From contig NZ_CP009933.1 in NCBI RefSeq assembly GCF_000968375.1, positions 1,426,001-1,490,000 on the forward strand: DNA of 64,000 nt. The letters run 5' to 3'. Numbering within the stretch: the stretch's first letter is position 1; each line of letters begins with the position of its first letter. Position numbers and translations under genes: made by a program. The notes under the pieces are model-generated. The model saw only the letters and a program-made list of their open reading frames with translations. It searched no databases and was not told the origin of the DNA. Below are positions 8,999 through 17,867 of this stretch, in pieces. The DNA comes from Clostridium scatologenes. Its GTDB lineage: Bacteria; Bacillota; Clostridia; Clostridiales; Clostridiaceae.

Positions 8999-10717
8999 TT
9001 GCGTAAAGTAGTATTAGCATTTTTATTTGCATTATTGATATTTATTGTTCCTACAAAAGTTATTGCTGAGGAGAAAGATTATACTATAGATAAATTAAAT
9101 ACTGTTGCAAAAATTACAGAAAAAGGAGATGTAGAAGTTCAAGAAGAGATAACTTATACTTTTAATGGAAGTTTTAATGGTGTTTACAGGAATCTTTTTA
9201 AAAATAAAACTAATGGCTATGTAATATCAAGAGTATCCATGAAAGATAAAAATGATAATGTAACGTCAATTTCTCCTAGCAATAACTCAAAAAATAATAC
9301 ATATGAAATTATTGAGTCTGATAATAATACTCAAATAAAAGTATTTTCAAAAAGTAACAATGAAAAGAAAACCCTGATACTTAATTATACAATTCAAGGC
9401 GCTGCAAATCGATACAAAGAATTTGGGGAACTTTATTGGAATTTTTATAAAGTTGAGAATGGCAAGTCAATTAAAGATGTAAATATTGACTTATCATTAA
9501 AAAATTTAAAATTTGATTTGAATAAATTTAAGTATTGGATTTATGTAGATGGAGGAGAATTTAAAACAAATTATGATAATAGTAGCATTAATATAAAAGG
9601 GAGTAATCTGACTTCAAATTTAGGAGTAAAGATTTATTTTCAACCAGAATTTTTAAAAATTGATGAAAAAATCTATAAAGAAAATAATGAAGAAAATATG
9701 AAAAACAGTAGTGAAGATATAGATTTAAAAGAAAGTAAAAAATCTAATAAAGAAGATTTTGGATTTGTTCTTATGGGTGTTATTGTGGCATTATGTGCTT
9801 CTTCAATTATATTTTTTCATAATAGAAGTAAGAAAAAGTTTAAAGAAGCACTTCAAAAATATAGAGGAAATTTTAAGTTTTTTGAAGGTGAGATTTTAAG
9901 AACTAAACCAGAAGATATTCCTCCAGTTTTAGTAAACTTATTATATCATGAAAAATATATTTCTAATTCTACTATTCCTTCTACTCTATTTTATTTATGC
10001 AAAAAAGGATTTTATACTTTGGAAAAGGATAAAAGTTTAAGATTAAAAGCATCAAGTGAAAATGAAGAAGAAGACTTATGCTTTTCTAGAAATAACAATA
10101 TTGAAAGCCTTAATTATTATCATTTAAAATATTTTGTGGAATGGATGCAAGATTATGAAAAAGATGGATTGCTAACTTTAAGATACATTAAAGAAAAGGT
10201 GAATTCTAGGGGAGGTGCCTTAGAATTTAAAAAATGTTATTCTGAGTGGAAAAAAATAATAAAGGAAGAAGGAGAAAGACTAAATTTTTATATTACTATA
10301 AAAGGTAAGCAAGTATTGAGTAATGAAGCTTACAATGAGAAAATTAAATGGGATGCCTATAAAAAATATATTTTAGATTATCTTTCAAATTATGAAGAAT
10401 ATACAGACGAGGTTGATAATGAAGATATTTTAATATATGCTTCAGCCTTAGAAATAGATAATACTTATTTAGAAAAGTTTCATGAAAGGCTTAATGACCT
10501 TTATTGTAATTCAAGAGATTCCAACTATTATTATATGTATAATGATTACTCATATTACCTCATGAACTTATATCTTTGGGACAGTATAGACGATAATATA
10601 TATATTAATACTAAAAATAATGATAATAATGATAGCAGCGGTGATGGTGGTTTTGGAGGCTTTTCTGGAGGTGGAGACTTTTCAGGAGGAGGAGGTGGAG
10701 ATTCAGGAGCATTTTAA
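8999..10717 (+). CDS. DUF2207 family membrane protein
   Basis: A 572-residue membrane protein with the DUF2207 layout: signal peptide (residues 1-24, ending near VIA-EE), an extracellular beta-rich domain (GSFNGVYRNLF, then YTIQGAANRYKEFGELYWNF), a transmembrane segment near residue 255 (FVLMGVIVALCASSIIFF), a cytoplasmic helical domain, and a glycine-rich tail. Function is unknown for the family. An ATG at 8978 is in frame but has no ribosome-binding site. I prefer TTG at 8999, which sits seven bases after AAAGGGGG and starts exactly at a clean signal peptide. It follows the coiled-coil gene closely, so an operon is likely. Confidence 0.82.
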   Translation: MRKVVLAFLFALLIFIVPTKVIAEEKDYTIDKLNTVAKITEKGDVEVQEEITYTFNGSFNGVYRNLFKNKTNGYVISRVSMKDKNDNVTSISPSNNSKNNTYEIIESDNNTQIKVFSKSNNEKKTLILNYTIQGAANRYKEFGELYWNFYKVENGKSIKDVNIDLSLKNLKFDLNKFKYWIYVDGGEFKTNYDNSSINIKGSNLTSNLGVKIYFQPEFLKIDEKIYKENNEENMKNSSEDIDLKESKKSNKEDFGFVLMGVIVALCASSIIFFHNRSKKKFKEALQKYRGNFKFFEGEILRTKPEDIPPVLVNLLYHEKYISNSTIPSTLFYLCKKGFYTLEKDKSLRLKASSENEEEDLCFSRNNNIESLNYYHLKYFVEWMQDYEKDGLLTLRYIKEKVNSRGGALEFKKCYSEWKKIIKEEGERLNFYITIKGKQVLSNEAYNEKIKWDAYKKYILDYLSNYEEYTDEVDNEDILIYASALEIDNTYLEKFHERLNDLYCNSRDSNYYYMYNDYSYYLMNLYLWDSIDDNIYINTKNNDNNDSSGDGGFGGFSGGGDFSGGGGGDSGAF

Positions 10718-10730
10718 ATTAAGTTTTTAG

Positions 10731-10776
10731 TAAGATTTTTATATTGTTACAGTTCAATTGATTCTAAAAAATCTTA
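10731..10776. terminator. Weak hairpin between convergent genes
   Basis: A 10-bp stem, TAAGATTTTT (10731-10740) with AAAAATCTTA (10767-10776), around a long 26-base loop, between the DUF2207 gene and the minus-strand hydrolase gene. It could serve as a terminator in either direction, but the long loop makes it a weak call. Confidence 0.35.
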
Positions 10777-10778
10777 AA

Positions 10779-11720
10779 TCATACTTCATACTTTTTTGGA
10801 TATATAAAATATGAACCTATATGTATTGAGTCAGAAAAGCTAACTAATTTGCTTTTACTATTTTTAAAGGATTTTTTTATTTTTAAGCTTTCAGTGTAAG
10901 GAATTGTAGTATCTTTTTTTCCATGTATCAAAAGTACAGGTATTTTAGACTTACTAACGCTATTCACGGGACTTACATTATTGTAGTTAACTCTATAAAT
11001 GAGCTTAAAATTCAATAATACCATGGGAACGAAAGGAAAATCAGGAAGACCTGTCCAAAACTTCATATTATAATGTAAATAAGTTTTCAAATCACTAAAA
11101 GGTGAATCTGCAATAACGAAATTTATATCATTTGTTTTATCTATAGAGCTTAATGCAGTAGAGGCTCCCATAGAAAATCCTATAACTCCTATGATATCTC
11201 CAATATTTTTTGATTTTATAAAATTTATAGCTCCTAAAATATCTTGTTGTTCTTTAAAACCAATAGTAACTCCATCTCTTCCGGCATAATTACCATGACC
11301 TCTGAAATCAAATAAAAAAGTGTTATATCCTTCTTTTAAAAATATTTTGGATAACTGAAGAGTATCTATTTTTGCAGAAGAAGGAGTTCTCCCACCAACT
11401 ATAAATTTAGAATCTCCATATCCATGGCATATTATAACAGTTTTTTTACTGTTGTCATTTTTTATAAGACAACCATTTAATTTTATATTGTCATTAAAAC
11501 TATTAAAAATTACATTTTTATAATTTTTTATTCCATAGCTTTCGATATTAGGATGAAAGTTTATTGATTTAGGATGACTAAATTTAATTACAATATAAAC
11601 TGAAAAAATTTCTAAAAATAAAATAGCAATTAATACGAAAACTAAAACTATTTTTATAGTTTTATTTAAGCTTAAAAGTGGAATTAAAATTTCTTTTAAT
11701 AATTCAGCTTTATTTTCCAT
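10779..11720 (-). CDS. Membrane-anchored alpha/beta hydrolase
   Basis: A 313-residue serine hydrolase with one N-terminal transmembrane segment (about residues 23-50), so the catalytic domain probably faces outside. The oxyanion HGYGD motif is near residue 97. The nucleophile Ser183 is in GFSMGAS, the acid Asp270 in HGKKDTT and the base His300 in SIHIG. It resembles the YqkD/YfhR type of hydrolases, whose substrates are unknown. Shine-Dalgarno AAAGGAG precedes the ATG. The gene is monocistronic and convergent with the DUF2207 gene. All three catalytic residues are present, so an active esterase or lipase-like enzyme is likely; the substrate cannot be told. Confidence 0.85.
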   Translation of the reverse strand: MENKAELLKEILIPLLSLNKTIKIVLVFVLIAILFLEIFSVYIVIKFSHPKSINFHPNIESYGIKNYKNVIFNSFNDNIKLNGCLIKNDNSKKTVIICHGYGDSKFIVGGRTPSSAKIDTLQLSKIFLKEGYNTFLFDFRGHGNYAGRDGVTIGFKEQQDILGAINFIKSKNIGDIIGVIGFSMGASTALSSIDKTNDINFVIADSPFSDLKTYLHYNMKFWTGLPDFPFVPMVLLNFKLIYRVNYNNVSPVNSVSKSKIPVLLIHGKKDTTIPYTESLKIKKSFKNSKSKLVSFSDSIHIGSYFIYPKKYEV

Positions 11721-11896
11721 AGGTTAGCACTCCTTTTTAAGCTTTGATTAATTATATTATATAGTTCATATTTAAGATTATAGCATAAAGATTACATATA
11801 TCGAACTAAATAATTATATGTGAGAGATGTAGTTGAAGAAGTAGTAATTTATATGTAATATATTTGCATAAATATTTAAATTGGAAGGAGATTTTT

Positions 11897-12169
11897 ATGA
11901 GTAGATATTTTATTGAAGTATTTGGAAGAGTACAAGGAGTGGGATTTAGATATTTTGTAGAATATACTGCAAGAGCTTTTCACATAACAGGATGGGTAAA
12001 GAATTCTGAGGGTGGAAGTGTTCTGATTGAAGCGCAGGGAATGAATGATAATGTGACTTTGTTTATAAATGAGGTTAAAAAAGGTAATAGATTTGCTAAA
12101 GTTGAAGATATAACCTGTAGAGAAATAGAGCTTATTAGTAAAGAAAAGAATTTTAGAGTTATTTACTAA
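11897..12169 (+). CDS. acyP: Acylphosphatase
   Basis: A 90-residue acylphosphatase, which hydrolyses carboxyl-phosphate bonds such as those in acetyl phosphate or carbamoyl phosphate. The signature GRVQGVGFR gives the phosphate-binding Arg18, and GWVKNSEGG gives Asn36; the 18-residue gap equals that of known acylphosphatases. An upstream in-frame ATG at 11864 would add 11 residues not found in the family. The ATG at 11897 follows GGAAGGAG with good spacing and gives the usual length, so I chose it. It is a soluble housekeeping enzyme that appears to be a single-gene unit. Confidence 0.92.
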   Translation: MSRYFIEVFGRVQGVGFRYFVEYTARAFHITGWVKNSEGGSVLIEAQGMNDNVTLFINEVKKGNRFAKVEDITCREIELISKEKNFRVIY

Positions 12170-12373
12170 ATACTGATATTGTAATACACAAAAGTATATA
12201 TTATACTTAGAATTGAACAAAGTTTATTTTAGGTGATTTTTATGCAGATTATTTCAATTTTGAAAATTCCACAAAAGCAAGTAATACGTTAATATTATTT
12301 ATGGAGTTTTAGCAGTTATTTATCAAAAAAACATTAAATTTAAATGGAACTTTCACAGAGGAGTGTGGTTTGT

Positions 12374-12688
12374 ATGAAAACAGAACAAGAAAAGATATTT
12401 GAAAATGTAATTAACAAAAAAACTGAGGAATCACCAGAAAAAACAGAAACAAAAAAAACCAATATGTTATTAGCTGCTTTTATGATGTTTATTTTACCAA
12501 TAATGCTTGTGTTTTTGGGTGTATTTTTAGGGGGATATATAGGAAAATCTATAGGAACATCTATTAGAACTTTTCAGATTGCAGGTGGAGTAGTTGCTTT
12601 TATTTTATCTGTTATAATCATAAAATTATTTGATAAGTCTGCTGTGTTAGATAAAGATGCAGAAGTAATTCATTGGGATGACATGTAA
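12374..12688 (+). CDS. Small two-helix membrane protein, RseC/MucC-like
   Basis: A 104-residue protein with a charged, lysine- and glutamate-rich N terminus (residues 1-30), two transmembrane helices (about 32-55 and 64-84) and a short acidic tail ending in HWDDM. The membrane part (AAFMMFILPIMLVFLGVFLG) closely resembles the C-terminal half of SoxR-reducing-system RseC proteins. The cysteine-rich N-terminal domain of that family is absent, so a redox role is doubtful. An in-frame ATG at 12344 is possible, but the one at 12374 has GAGGAG upstream. A terminator follows. Identified as RseC-like only by the membrane segment. Confidence 0.6.
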   Translation: MKTEQEKIFENVINKKTEESPEKTETKKTNMLLAAFMMFILPIMLVFLGVFLGGYIGKSIGTSIRTFQIAGGVVAFILSVIIIKLFDKSAVLDKDAEVIHWDDM

Positions 12689-12706
12689 AAATGTATTATT
12701 GGTTTT

Positions 12707-12731
12707 AAAAAGAGGCTTTATAGCCTCTTTT
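12707..12731 (+). terminator. Rho-independent terminator
   Basis: A short strong stem, AAAAGAGGCT with AGCCTCTTTT (12708-12731), right after the RseC-like gene and before the chemotaxis receptor gene. Confidence 0.85.
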
Positions 12732-12762
12732 ATTAAAGTTAAATATCTTAGGAGGTATAAAT

Positions 12763-14451
12763 ATGAATTTGAAAATAAGATCAAAATTAATTTTAGCATT
12801 TGGAGTAATTTTAGTATGCTTTTTATTTAATATTATAATAAGTATAAGCTTCCTTAATAATAATGATGAAAGTATAAGTAAAGTAAAAAATTTTACATAT
12901 GAACAATTAAAATATTCATCTAATATAAATGTTTCAGTAATTCAGGTCCAGCAATTTTTATCAGATGCTTCTGCTACTAAAAGTATGGACAGCTTTAAAG
13001 AAGCTGAAAAATATAAGGTAACTTTTAAAGATTCATTAAAACAGCTTGAAAGTATAAATCCTAATATTAAAAGTGAAACTGAAAAGATAGATAAAGATTT
13101 TGATAAATTTTACGAACTTGGAGTAAACATGGCAAATGTTTATATAAAGGAAGGTCCTGACAAGGGTAATGTATTAATGACTCAATTTGATCCTATGGCA
13201 ACTAGTTTGTCTAATGAAATTAATTCATTAAATAGTAAGGCTGAAGCTTCTATGAATTCAGATTTGAAAAATATACAAAGTACTATGAGTAGGAATAAAG
13301 TATTCTCAATAGCATTAGGAAGCGTTTCTTTAATTCTGGCAATTATTGTTATAATATTGTTACAAGGTAGTATTTTAAAGCCAATTAATAGTATGTTTGT
13401 AATACTTAAGGATATAGAAAATGGACAAGGAGATTTAAGTAAAAGGATAAAAATAAAATCTGATGATGAAATAGGCATAATGGCTAAATCTTTTAATAAT
13501 TTTATGGATCAACTAGTTAAAATGATAGAAAATATAAACGAAAATTCTATACTTGTATCAAAAAGCTCTGAAGTTTTAAATAAAGGAGCTGAAAAAAGCA
13601 TAGAAAGTATAAGGCAAATAAATGAAAATATGATTGAATTGAATAATGGAAGTGAAAGTATTTCTAATTTAGTAAATGAAGTTGCCGCAAGTTCTTCTAA
13701 TATTGCAGAATCAACACAAATTACAGCCGAAGAGGTTGAAAATATAAGTTTAATGACAGAAAAAATTAGTAATATTGCTACGGAAAGTGGTAAATTTGTA
13801 AAGATTACTAGAGAAGAAATGAATAAAATTGAAAGTATTTCTTCAGCCAATATGCTTATAAATGAAAAATTAGGAAGTAAAGCAAAAGAAATTACGAATA
13901 TAATTGATACTATTAAATCAATATCAGATCAAACTAACTTATTAGCTTTAAATGCTTCAATAGAAGCTAGCAGAGCAGGAGAACATGGTAAAGGTTTTGC
14001 AGTAGTGGCTGATGAAATAAGGGAGCTTTCTGAAAATAATAATGAATCCTCTAAAAGCATTGAAAATATAATAGAGGGCATAAATGAAATGATAAAAAAT
14101 ACAATAGATTCAGCAGCACAAGAGGCATCTAATATAAAAAAAGGAAATAGAATGGTTGAAGAAGTAGTTATACAGATTGAAAAGATTATACAGGGAATAA
14201 ATAATATAAATAGTAGAATCCAGAGTATAGCGGCATCTGCGCAGGAACAAAATGCTTCAATTGAAGAGCTTACATCCAATATGGAAGCTGTAAACAGTAG
14301 TAATTCAGAAATGTCTACTGAGATAAAGGTCATATCTGATGGCGTTCAATCACAAACTGATATAATTTCAGAGTTTGCGGAAATGGCTGAAAATCTAAGT
14401 GATTCATCAAATCAATTGAATGATTTAGTACATAAGTTTAAAATTAAGTAA
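12763..14451 (+). CDS. Methyl-accepting chemotaxis protein
   Basis: A 562-residue transmembrane chemoreceptor. It has a first membrane helix at about residues 9-30, an extracellular four-helix-bundle sensor of roughly 150 residues, and a second membrane helix at about 180-203. These are followed by a HAMP domain (GDLSKRIKIKSDDEIGIMAK) and a long cytoplasmic coiled coil. The conserved hairpin tip DQTNLLALNASIEASRAGE is near residue 390 and would bind CheW and CheA. There is no C-terminal CheR-tethering pentapeptide. The gene stands alone between two terminators, away from chemotaxis clusters. The ligand is unknown. AGGAGGT lies at ideal distance from the ATG. Confidence 0.95.
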   Translation: MNLKIRSKLILAFGVILVCFLFNIIISISFLNNNDESISKVKNFTYEQLKYSSNINVSVIQVQQFLSDASATKSMDSFKEAEKYKVTFKDSLKQLESINPNIKSETEKIDKDFDKFYELGVNMANVYIKEGPDKGNVLMTQFDPMATSLSNEINSLNSKAEASMNSDLKNIQSTMSRNKVFSIALGSVSLILAIIVIILLQGSILKPINSMFVILKDIENGQGDLSKRIKIKSDDEIGIMAKSFNNFMDQLVKMIENINENSILVSKSSEVLNKGAEKSIESIRQINENMIELNNGSESISNLVNEVAASSSNIAESTQITAEEVENISLMTEKISNIATESGKFVKITREEMNKIESISSANMLINEKLGSKAKEITNIIDTIKSISDQTNLLALNASIEASRAGEHGKGFAVVADEIRELSENNNESSKSIENIIEGINEMIKNTIDSAAQEASNIKKGNRMVEEVVIQIEKIIQGINNINSRIQSIAASAQEQNASIEELTSNMEAVNSSNSEMSTEIKVISDGVQSQTDIISEFAEMAENLSDSSNQLNDLVHKFKIK

Positions 14452-14468
14452 AAAATTTTATTGTTTTT

Positions 14469-14500
14469 AAAAAGGTTGCTTTTATTTAGCAACCTTTTTT
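14469..14500 (+). terminator. Rho-independent terminator after the chemoreceptor gene
   Basis: A 12-bp stem, AAAAAGGTTGCT (14469-14480) with AGCAACCTTTTT (14488-14499), followed by T. Confidence 0.9.
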
Positions 14501-14681
14501 AAAATTAAAAAAATTTTAAGATTAAATTAAGATAGACGAAATAATAATTATATAAAATTGTAGTATTAAGGAATTTTATCTAGTGTATGCCAAAAGGTGA
14601 TTTTACCTATAATGTTTCTTAAGGAGGTGAGAAAAAAGTTATAATACAAAAATGATGAGAAATTATTAAATAAAATTACTA

Positions 14682-14724
14682 TTGACCAATATACAGTTTT
14701 AGTGTACTATGCATACATAACACT
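14682..14724 (+). promoter_or_regulatory. GntR-operon promoter with overlapping operator-like dyad
   Basis: TTGACC (14682-14687), 17-base spacer, TACTAT (14705-14710). The -10 box lies in the dyad AGTGT...ACACT (14701-14724), whose outer arms resemble the GTGTA/TACAC half sites bound by YtrA-type GntR repressors. The product of the first gene probably represses its own operon. Confidence 0.6.
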
Positions 14725-14745
14725 AATACGTAAGGAGGTAGATTA

Positions 14746-15111
14746 ATGGATATGAAATTTGATGATAAACTTCCTATATATGTTCAAATAATGAATATCA
14801 TAAAGAAGGAGATAGTTTCACAAAATTTGAAACCAGGTGATAAATTGCCATCAGTAAGAGAAATGTCAGCAAAGTTTAAAGTAAACCCTAATACACTTCA
14901 AAGAGTTTATCAAGAATTGGAAAGAGAAAATATAACTTATACACAAAGAGGTACAGGCACTTTTATTAAGGAGGATATAAGTATGGTAGATAATTTAAAA
15001 AAAGATATGGCAAAGGAAATTATAGATAATTTTATAAATGGAATGAAAAACTTAGGTTTTAGTAATGAAGAAATAATTCATATAATCCAGAATAGAATAC
15101 AGGAGGACTAA
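14746..15111 (+). CDS. GntR-family regulator, YtrA subfamily
   Basis: A 121-residue transcription factor with an N-terminal winged helix-turn-helix (residues about 10-75: LPIYVQIMNIIKKEI, GDKLPSVREM, NPNTLQRVYQELE) and only a short helical C-terminal region, which defines the YtrA subfamily. Members repress adjacent ABC transporter genes, often in response to cell-envelope stress. Here an ABC ATPase and a permease follow within a few bases, so self-contained operon control is likely. The dyad overlapping the promoter -10 box is the probable binding site. Shine-Dalgarno AAGGAGGT is present. Confidence 0.92.
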   Translation: MDMKFDDKLPIYVQIMNIIKKEIVSQNLKPGDKLPSVREMSAKFKVNPNTLQRVYQELERENITYTQRGTGTFIKEDISMVDNLKKDMAKEIIDNFINGMKNLGFSNEEIIHIIQNRIQED

Positions 15112-15117
15112 TAAGAT

Positions 15118-15822
15118 ATGGAAGATTTTATTTTAAAAGCTAATAATATTGAAAAAAGTTATTTCAATAAAAAGGCTTTAAGTGGAATAAATATAGAAGT
15201 TAAAAAAGGTAGAATAATAGGACTTTTAGGTCCTAATGGTAGTGGCAAAACTACTTTTTTAAAAATAGCAGCAGGTATTTTAAGACAAAGTAGTGGCGAA
15301 ATATTTATAGATGGTCATAAACCAGGAGTATATACTAAAGGTATAGTATCCTATTTACCTGATAAAGATTATTTATTTAAATGGATGAAGATTAAAGATG
15401 CAGTAGAGTTTTTTAATAGTTTTTATAAGGATTTTGATAAAGATAAAGCTGAAGAACTTTTAAAATTTATGAATTTAGATGAAAATTCTAAAATTACAGC
15501 CCTTTCAAAGGGAATGTCTGAAAAATTATATTTAACACTTACTTTATCTAGAAAGGCAAAACTTTATATATTAGATGAGCCTTTGGGGGGAGTAGATCCT
15601 ACTACAAGGGAAAAAATATTAGATGCTATATTAGATAACTATAGTGAGGATAGTTCTATGATTATAACAACTCATCTTGTAAATGATATTGAAAGATTGT
15701 TTGATGATGTAGCATTTATATCAAAAGGAGAAATAGTGTTAAGTGGTAATGCTGAGAATTTTAGAAATGAAAAAGGGATATCTATAGATGAATTATATAG
15801 GGAGGTGTTTAAGGATGCTTAA
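15118..15822 (+). CDS. ABC transporter ATP-binding protein
   Basis: A 234-residue ABC ATPase. Walker A GPNGSGKTT is at about residues 38-46, the signature is a variant (LSKGMSEKL) near 134, Walker B with its glutamate is LYILDEPLGGVDP near 150, and the switch histidine is in TTHLV. It pairs with the membrane protein encoded next, forming an ABC-2-type exporter of the YtrB/CcmA group. It begins seven bases after the GntR gene and its 3' end overlaps the permease start by eight bases, indicating translational coupling. The substrate is unknown; related systems handle peptides or antibiotics, or respond to envelope stress. Confidence 0.93.
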   Translation: MEDFILKANNIEKSYFNKKALSGINIEVKKGRIIGLLGPNGSGKTTFLKIAAGILRQSSGEIFIDGHKPGVYTKGIVSYLPDKDYLFKWMKIKDAVEFFNSFYKDFDKDKAEELLKFMNLDENSKITALSKGMSEKLYLTLTLSRKAKLYILDEPLGGVDPTTREKILDAILDNYSEDSSMIITTHLVNDIERLFDDVAFISKGEIVLSGNAENFRNEKGISIDELYREVFKDA

Positions 15823-16579
15823 TTTGGTAAAATATGAATTAAAGGGGTATGCAAAGGAACTTATTATAAGTCTTGGTATAATTATTGTACTTAATTTGTT
15901 ATTGCTCACAAGAATAAAAGCATGGTCAAATGAAGGAATACTTGTGTTATCATGTATGATAACTTTTGCCATACTTATTGCAGTTTTTATATGGAATATA
16001 ACCTTATTTAGTAAGGATATGTATAAAGATAGTGGATATTTATTATTTACTCTTCCAGAAAGTGGTTATTCTATTTTAGGAGCAAAGCTTTTAACAGCTC
16101 TAATTCAAAATATAATAGTGGGGTTATCAGCTATTCTTTTTAATTTTATTATATTTACACAAGTTTCCAATGATTGGAAAGAAATTTTGTCACAAATTTC
16201 AAGCTATTTTAATAAAGGATTTATTATACTTATAATTGTAAGTATTGTAGTATATATTGTATATTTGCTAACAATAATATATTTTTCAATATCATTAAGT
16301 AGAGTTGCAATTAGAAATAGAAAGTTAGGAAAATTAAGTGCTTTTGCAATATTTGTTGTTCTTTCAATTGTAATAGGTCAACTTTTAAGAATGACATCTG
16401 AAGTTTTTCCTGAAACATTCAATATAAATGTAGTATCACCTAAGCTACAAAGTGCTATGGCTATGTATACAATGCATGGAATTGATATCAACATAGCATC
16501 TTTAATTTTTGAGGTTATAATATTTATAGTTCTTTTCATAATAACTTCTTACATTTTAGAAAATAAAATAGATTTATAA
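15815..16579 (+). CDS. ABC-2-type transporter permease
   Basis: A 254-residue membrane protein with about six transmembrane helices (near residues 14-33, 42-63, 98-120, 140-165, 180-197 and 226-248) and no soluble domain. It is the membrane partner of the preceding ATPase. An in-frame ATG at 15788 lies inside the ATPase gene. The ATG at 15815, nine bases after GGAGGT, overlaps the ATPase stop by eight bases and is the better start. A terminator follows, closing the three-gene operon. The transported compound cannot be predicted. Confidence 0.85.
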   Translation: MLNLVKYELKGYAKELIISLGIIIVLNLLLLTRIKAWSNEGILVLSCMITFAILIAVFIWNITLFSKDMYKDSGYLLFTLPESGYSILGAKLLTALIQNIIVGLSAILFNFIIFTQVSNDWKEILSQISSYFNKGFIILIIVSIVVYIVYLLTIIYFSISLSRVAIRNRKLGKLSAFAIFVVLSIVIGQLLRMTSEVFPETFNINVVSPKLQSAMAMYTMHGIDINIASLIFEVIIFIVLFIITSYILENKIDL

Positions 16580-16591
16580 TTTATAGTATTA

Positions 16592-16624
16592 AAAAACAGT
16601 ACTTAATGTTTGAGTACTGTTTTT
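16592..16624 (+). terminator. Rho-independent terminator of the GntR-ABC operon
   Basis: A 12-bp stem, AAAAACAGTACT (16592-16603) with AGTACTGTTTTT (16613-16624). Confidence 0.9.
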
Positions 16625-16627
16625 ATT

Positions 16628-16657
16628 TTGACAATATATTTACATATTAAATATTAT
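16628..16657 (+). promoter_or_regulatory. Sigma-A promoter of the reverse rubrerythrin gene
   Basis: TTGACA (16628-16633) and TATTAT (16652-16657) with an 18-base spacer. It starts only four bases after the previous terminator. I looked for a PerR box (oxidative-stress repressor) nearby and saw no convincing match. Confidence 0.6.
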
Positions 16658-16778
16658 GTAAACTATAATTAAAGTAAACAATTAAAATTAAAATATAAAA
16701 AATATTTATATTACTAGAGTAAAAAAACTTTAAAAGAGAAAAATAGTAAAGTAAAAATTTTTAGAAAGGAGAATTCAT

Positions 16779-17321
16779 ATGAAAAAATTTGTTTGTACAG
16801 TTTGTGGGTATATCCATGAAGGAAATAAGCCACCAGAAGTATGTCCTATTTGTAAAGCTGATGCAAGTAAGTTTAAGGAAGTGAATGAAAACCTATCATG
16901 GGCAGATGAACATAAAATAGGTGTAGCGTCAGATGTTGATAATGAGATAGTAGAAGATTTAAGAGCAAATTTTATAGGTGAGTGCACAGAAGTAGGAATG
17001 TACCTTGCTATGTCAAGACAGGCAGATAGGGAGGGATTTCCTGAAGTTGCAGAAGCATATAAAAGAATAGCTTTTGAAGAAGCAGAACATGCATCAAAAT
17101 TTGCAGAACTTTTAGGAGAAGTGGTAAAACCTAATACTAAGGAAAATTTAAAGGCAAGAGTTGAAGCTGAATATGGAGCTTGTGATGGAAAGAAAAAACT
17201 TGCAAGTCTTGCAAAGGAAAAAAATTTAGATGCCATTCATGATACAGTTCATGAAATGTGTAAAGATGAAGCAAGACATGGTAGAGCTTTTAAAGGCTTA
17301 CTAGAGAGATATTTTAAGTAA
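16779..17321 (+). CDS. Reverse rubrerythrin (rubredoxin-like domain followed by diiron domain)
   Basis: A 180-residue non-heme iron protein that reduces hydrogen peroxide, and probably oxygen, in anaerobes. Unlike classical rubrerythrin, the rubredoxin-type iron site comes first (C6-x2-C9 and C-x2-C in VCPICKA, residues 1-35), followed by the ferritin-like four-helix diiron domain. The latter's ligands are visible in FIGECTEVGMYLAM, AFEEAEHASKFAE and CKDEARHGRAF. Close relatives in Clostridium acetobutylicum are strongly induced by air exposure and repressed by PerR; that is known there, not shown here. It is a single-gene transcript with its own promoter and terminator. Confidence 0.93.
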   Translation: MKKFVCTVCGYIHEGNKPPEVCPICKADASKFKEVNENLSWADEHKIGVASDVDNEIVEDLRANFIGECTEVGMYLAMSRQADREGFPEVAEAYKRIAFEEAEHASKFAELLGEVVKPNTKENLKARVEAEYGACDGKKKLASLAKEKNLDAIHDTVHEMCKDEARHGRAFKGLLERYFK

Positions 17322-17325
17322 AAAT

Positions 17326-17360
17326 AAAGGATTCCTACTTTTAAAGTTAAGGAATCCTTT
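17326..17360. terminator. Bidirectional terminator
   Basis: An 11-bp stem, AAAGGATTCCT (17326-17336) with AGGAATCCTTT (17350-17360), between the convergent reverse rubrerythrin and DUF1540 genes. Confidence 0.85.
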
Positions 17361-17369
17361 TGTTATGAA

Positions 17370-17690
17370 TTATTCGTTTTTAAAAGTTAGACAATTAGTT
17401 TCTGTATATAAATTAACATTATCACCGCTAACTTTTATAGAATCTGCAGCACATACATTATTTGAATTATGAATACAAGTGGCTACATTACAGGTGATTG
17501 AATTACAGCTATTTTTTGGATCATTAACGTTATTTGTAAGATGGCTATAAACTATGGAGTCTAAAAAGGATGCACAACAGGTTTCAGAATCACTATGAGC
17601 ACTTTTTCCACCAACGTTTACAACGTTAGCATAACAGATTCTTTCGTTATTGTGTGAACAGTTTATAACATTACAATTAATTCTTGACAT
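17370..17690 (-). CDS. Tandem DUF1540 cysteine-rich protein
   Basis: A 106-residue protein made of two copies of the DUF1540 motif. Each copy has the pattern C-x-V-x2-C followed by about eight residues, C, then a hydrophobic stretch and a final C (residues about 6-40 and 65-101). Clostridial members are small, probably metal-binding proteins of unknown function, and several are made during sporulation. There is no signal peptide or membrane segment. Shine-Dalgarno AAGGGAG precedes the ATG at 17690. A single-gene unit. Confidence 0.85.
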   Translation of the reverse strand: MSRINCNVINCSHNNERICYANVVNVGGKSAHSDSETCCASFLDSIVYSHLTNNVNDPKNSCNSITCNVATCIHNSNNVCAADSIKVSGDNVNLYTETNCLTFKNE

Positions 17691-17867
17691 AATATATCTC
17701 CCTTCTTGCTTGATATATTAAGAAGTTTAACCCAAAATAAGATAAATTATTTAATACTAATACAAATTTTTATTGAATTAAATAACTTTTCAATAAAATA
17801 AATAGTTGCTATTTGTATATGAAGCTTAAAAATAGTAATATTATGGATTGTATTATATATTTAAAAA

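Noticed and set aside
12242..12292. A 16-codon frame (MQIISILKIPQ...) with AGGTGA upstream, between acyP and the RseC-like gene
   Set aside because: Too short, with no recognisable pattern and a weak ribosome-binding site; it could arise by chance in AT-rich DNA.
13182..14333. Three long minus-strand frames inside the chemoreceptor gene
   Set aside because: They are shadows of the coding strand: no ribosome-binding sites, low-complexity Ile/Ser/Leu composition, and overlap with a clear gene.
16640..16700. PerR box upstream of the reverse rubrerythrin gene
   Set aside because: Expected from related species, but no stretch matches the TTATAAT-N-ATTATAA pattern well enough.
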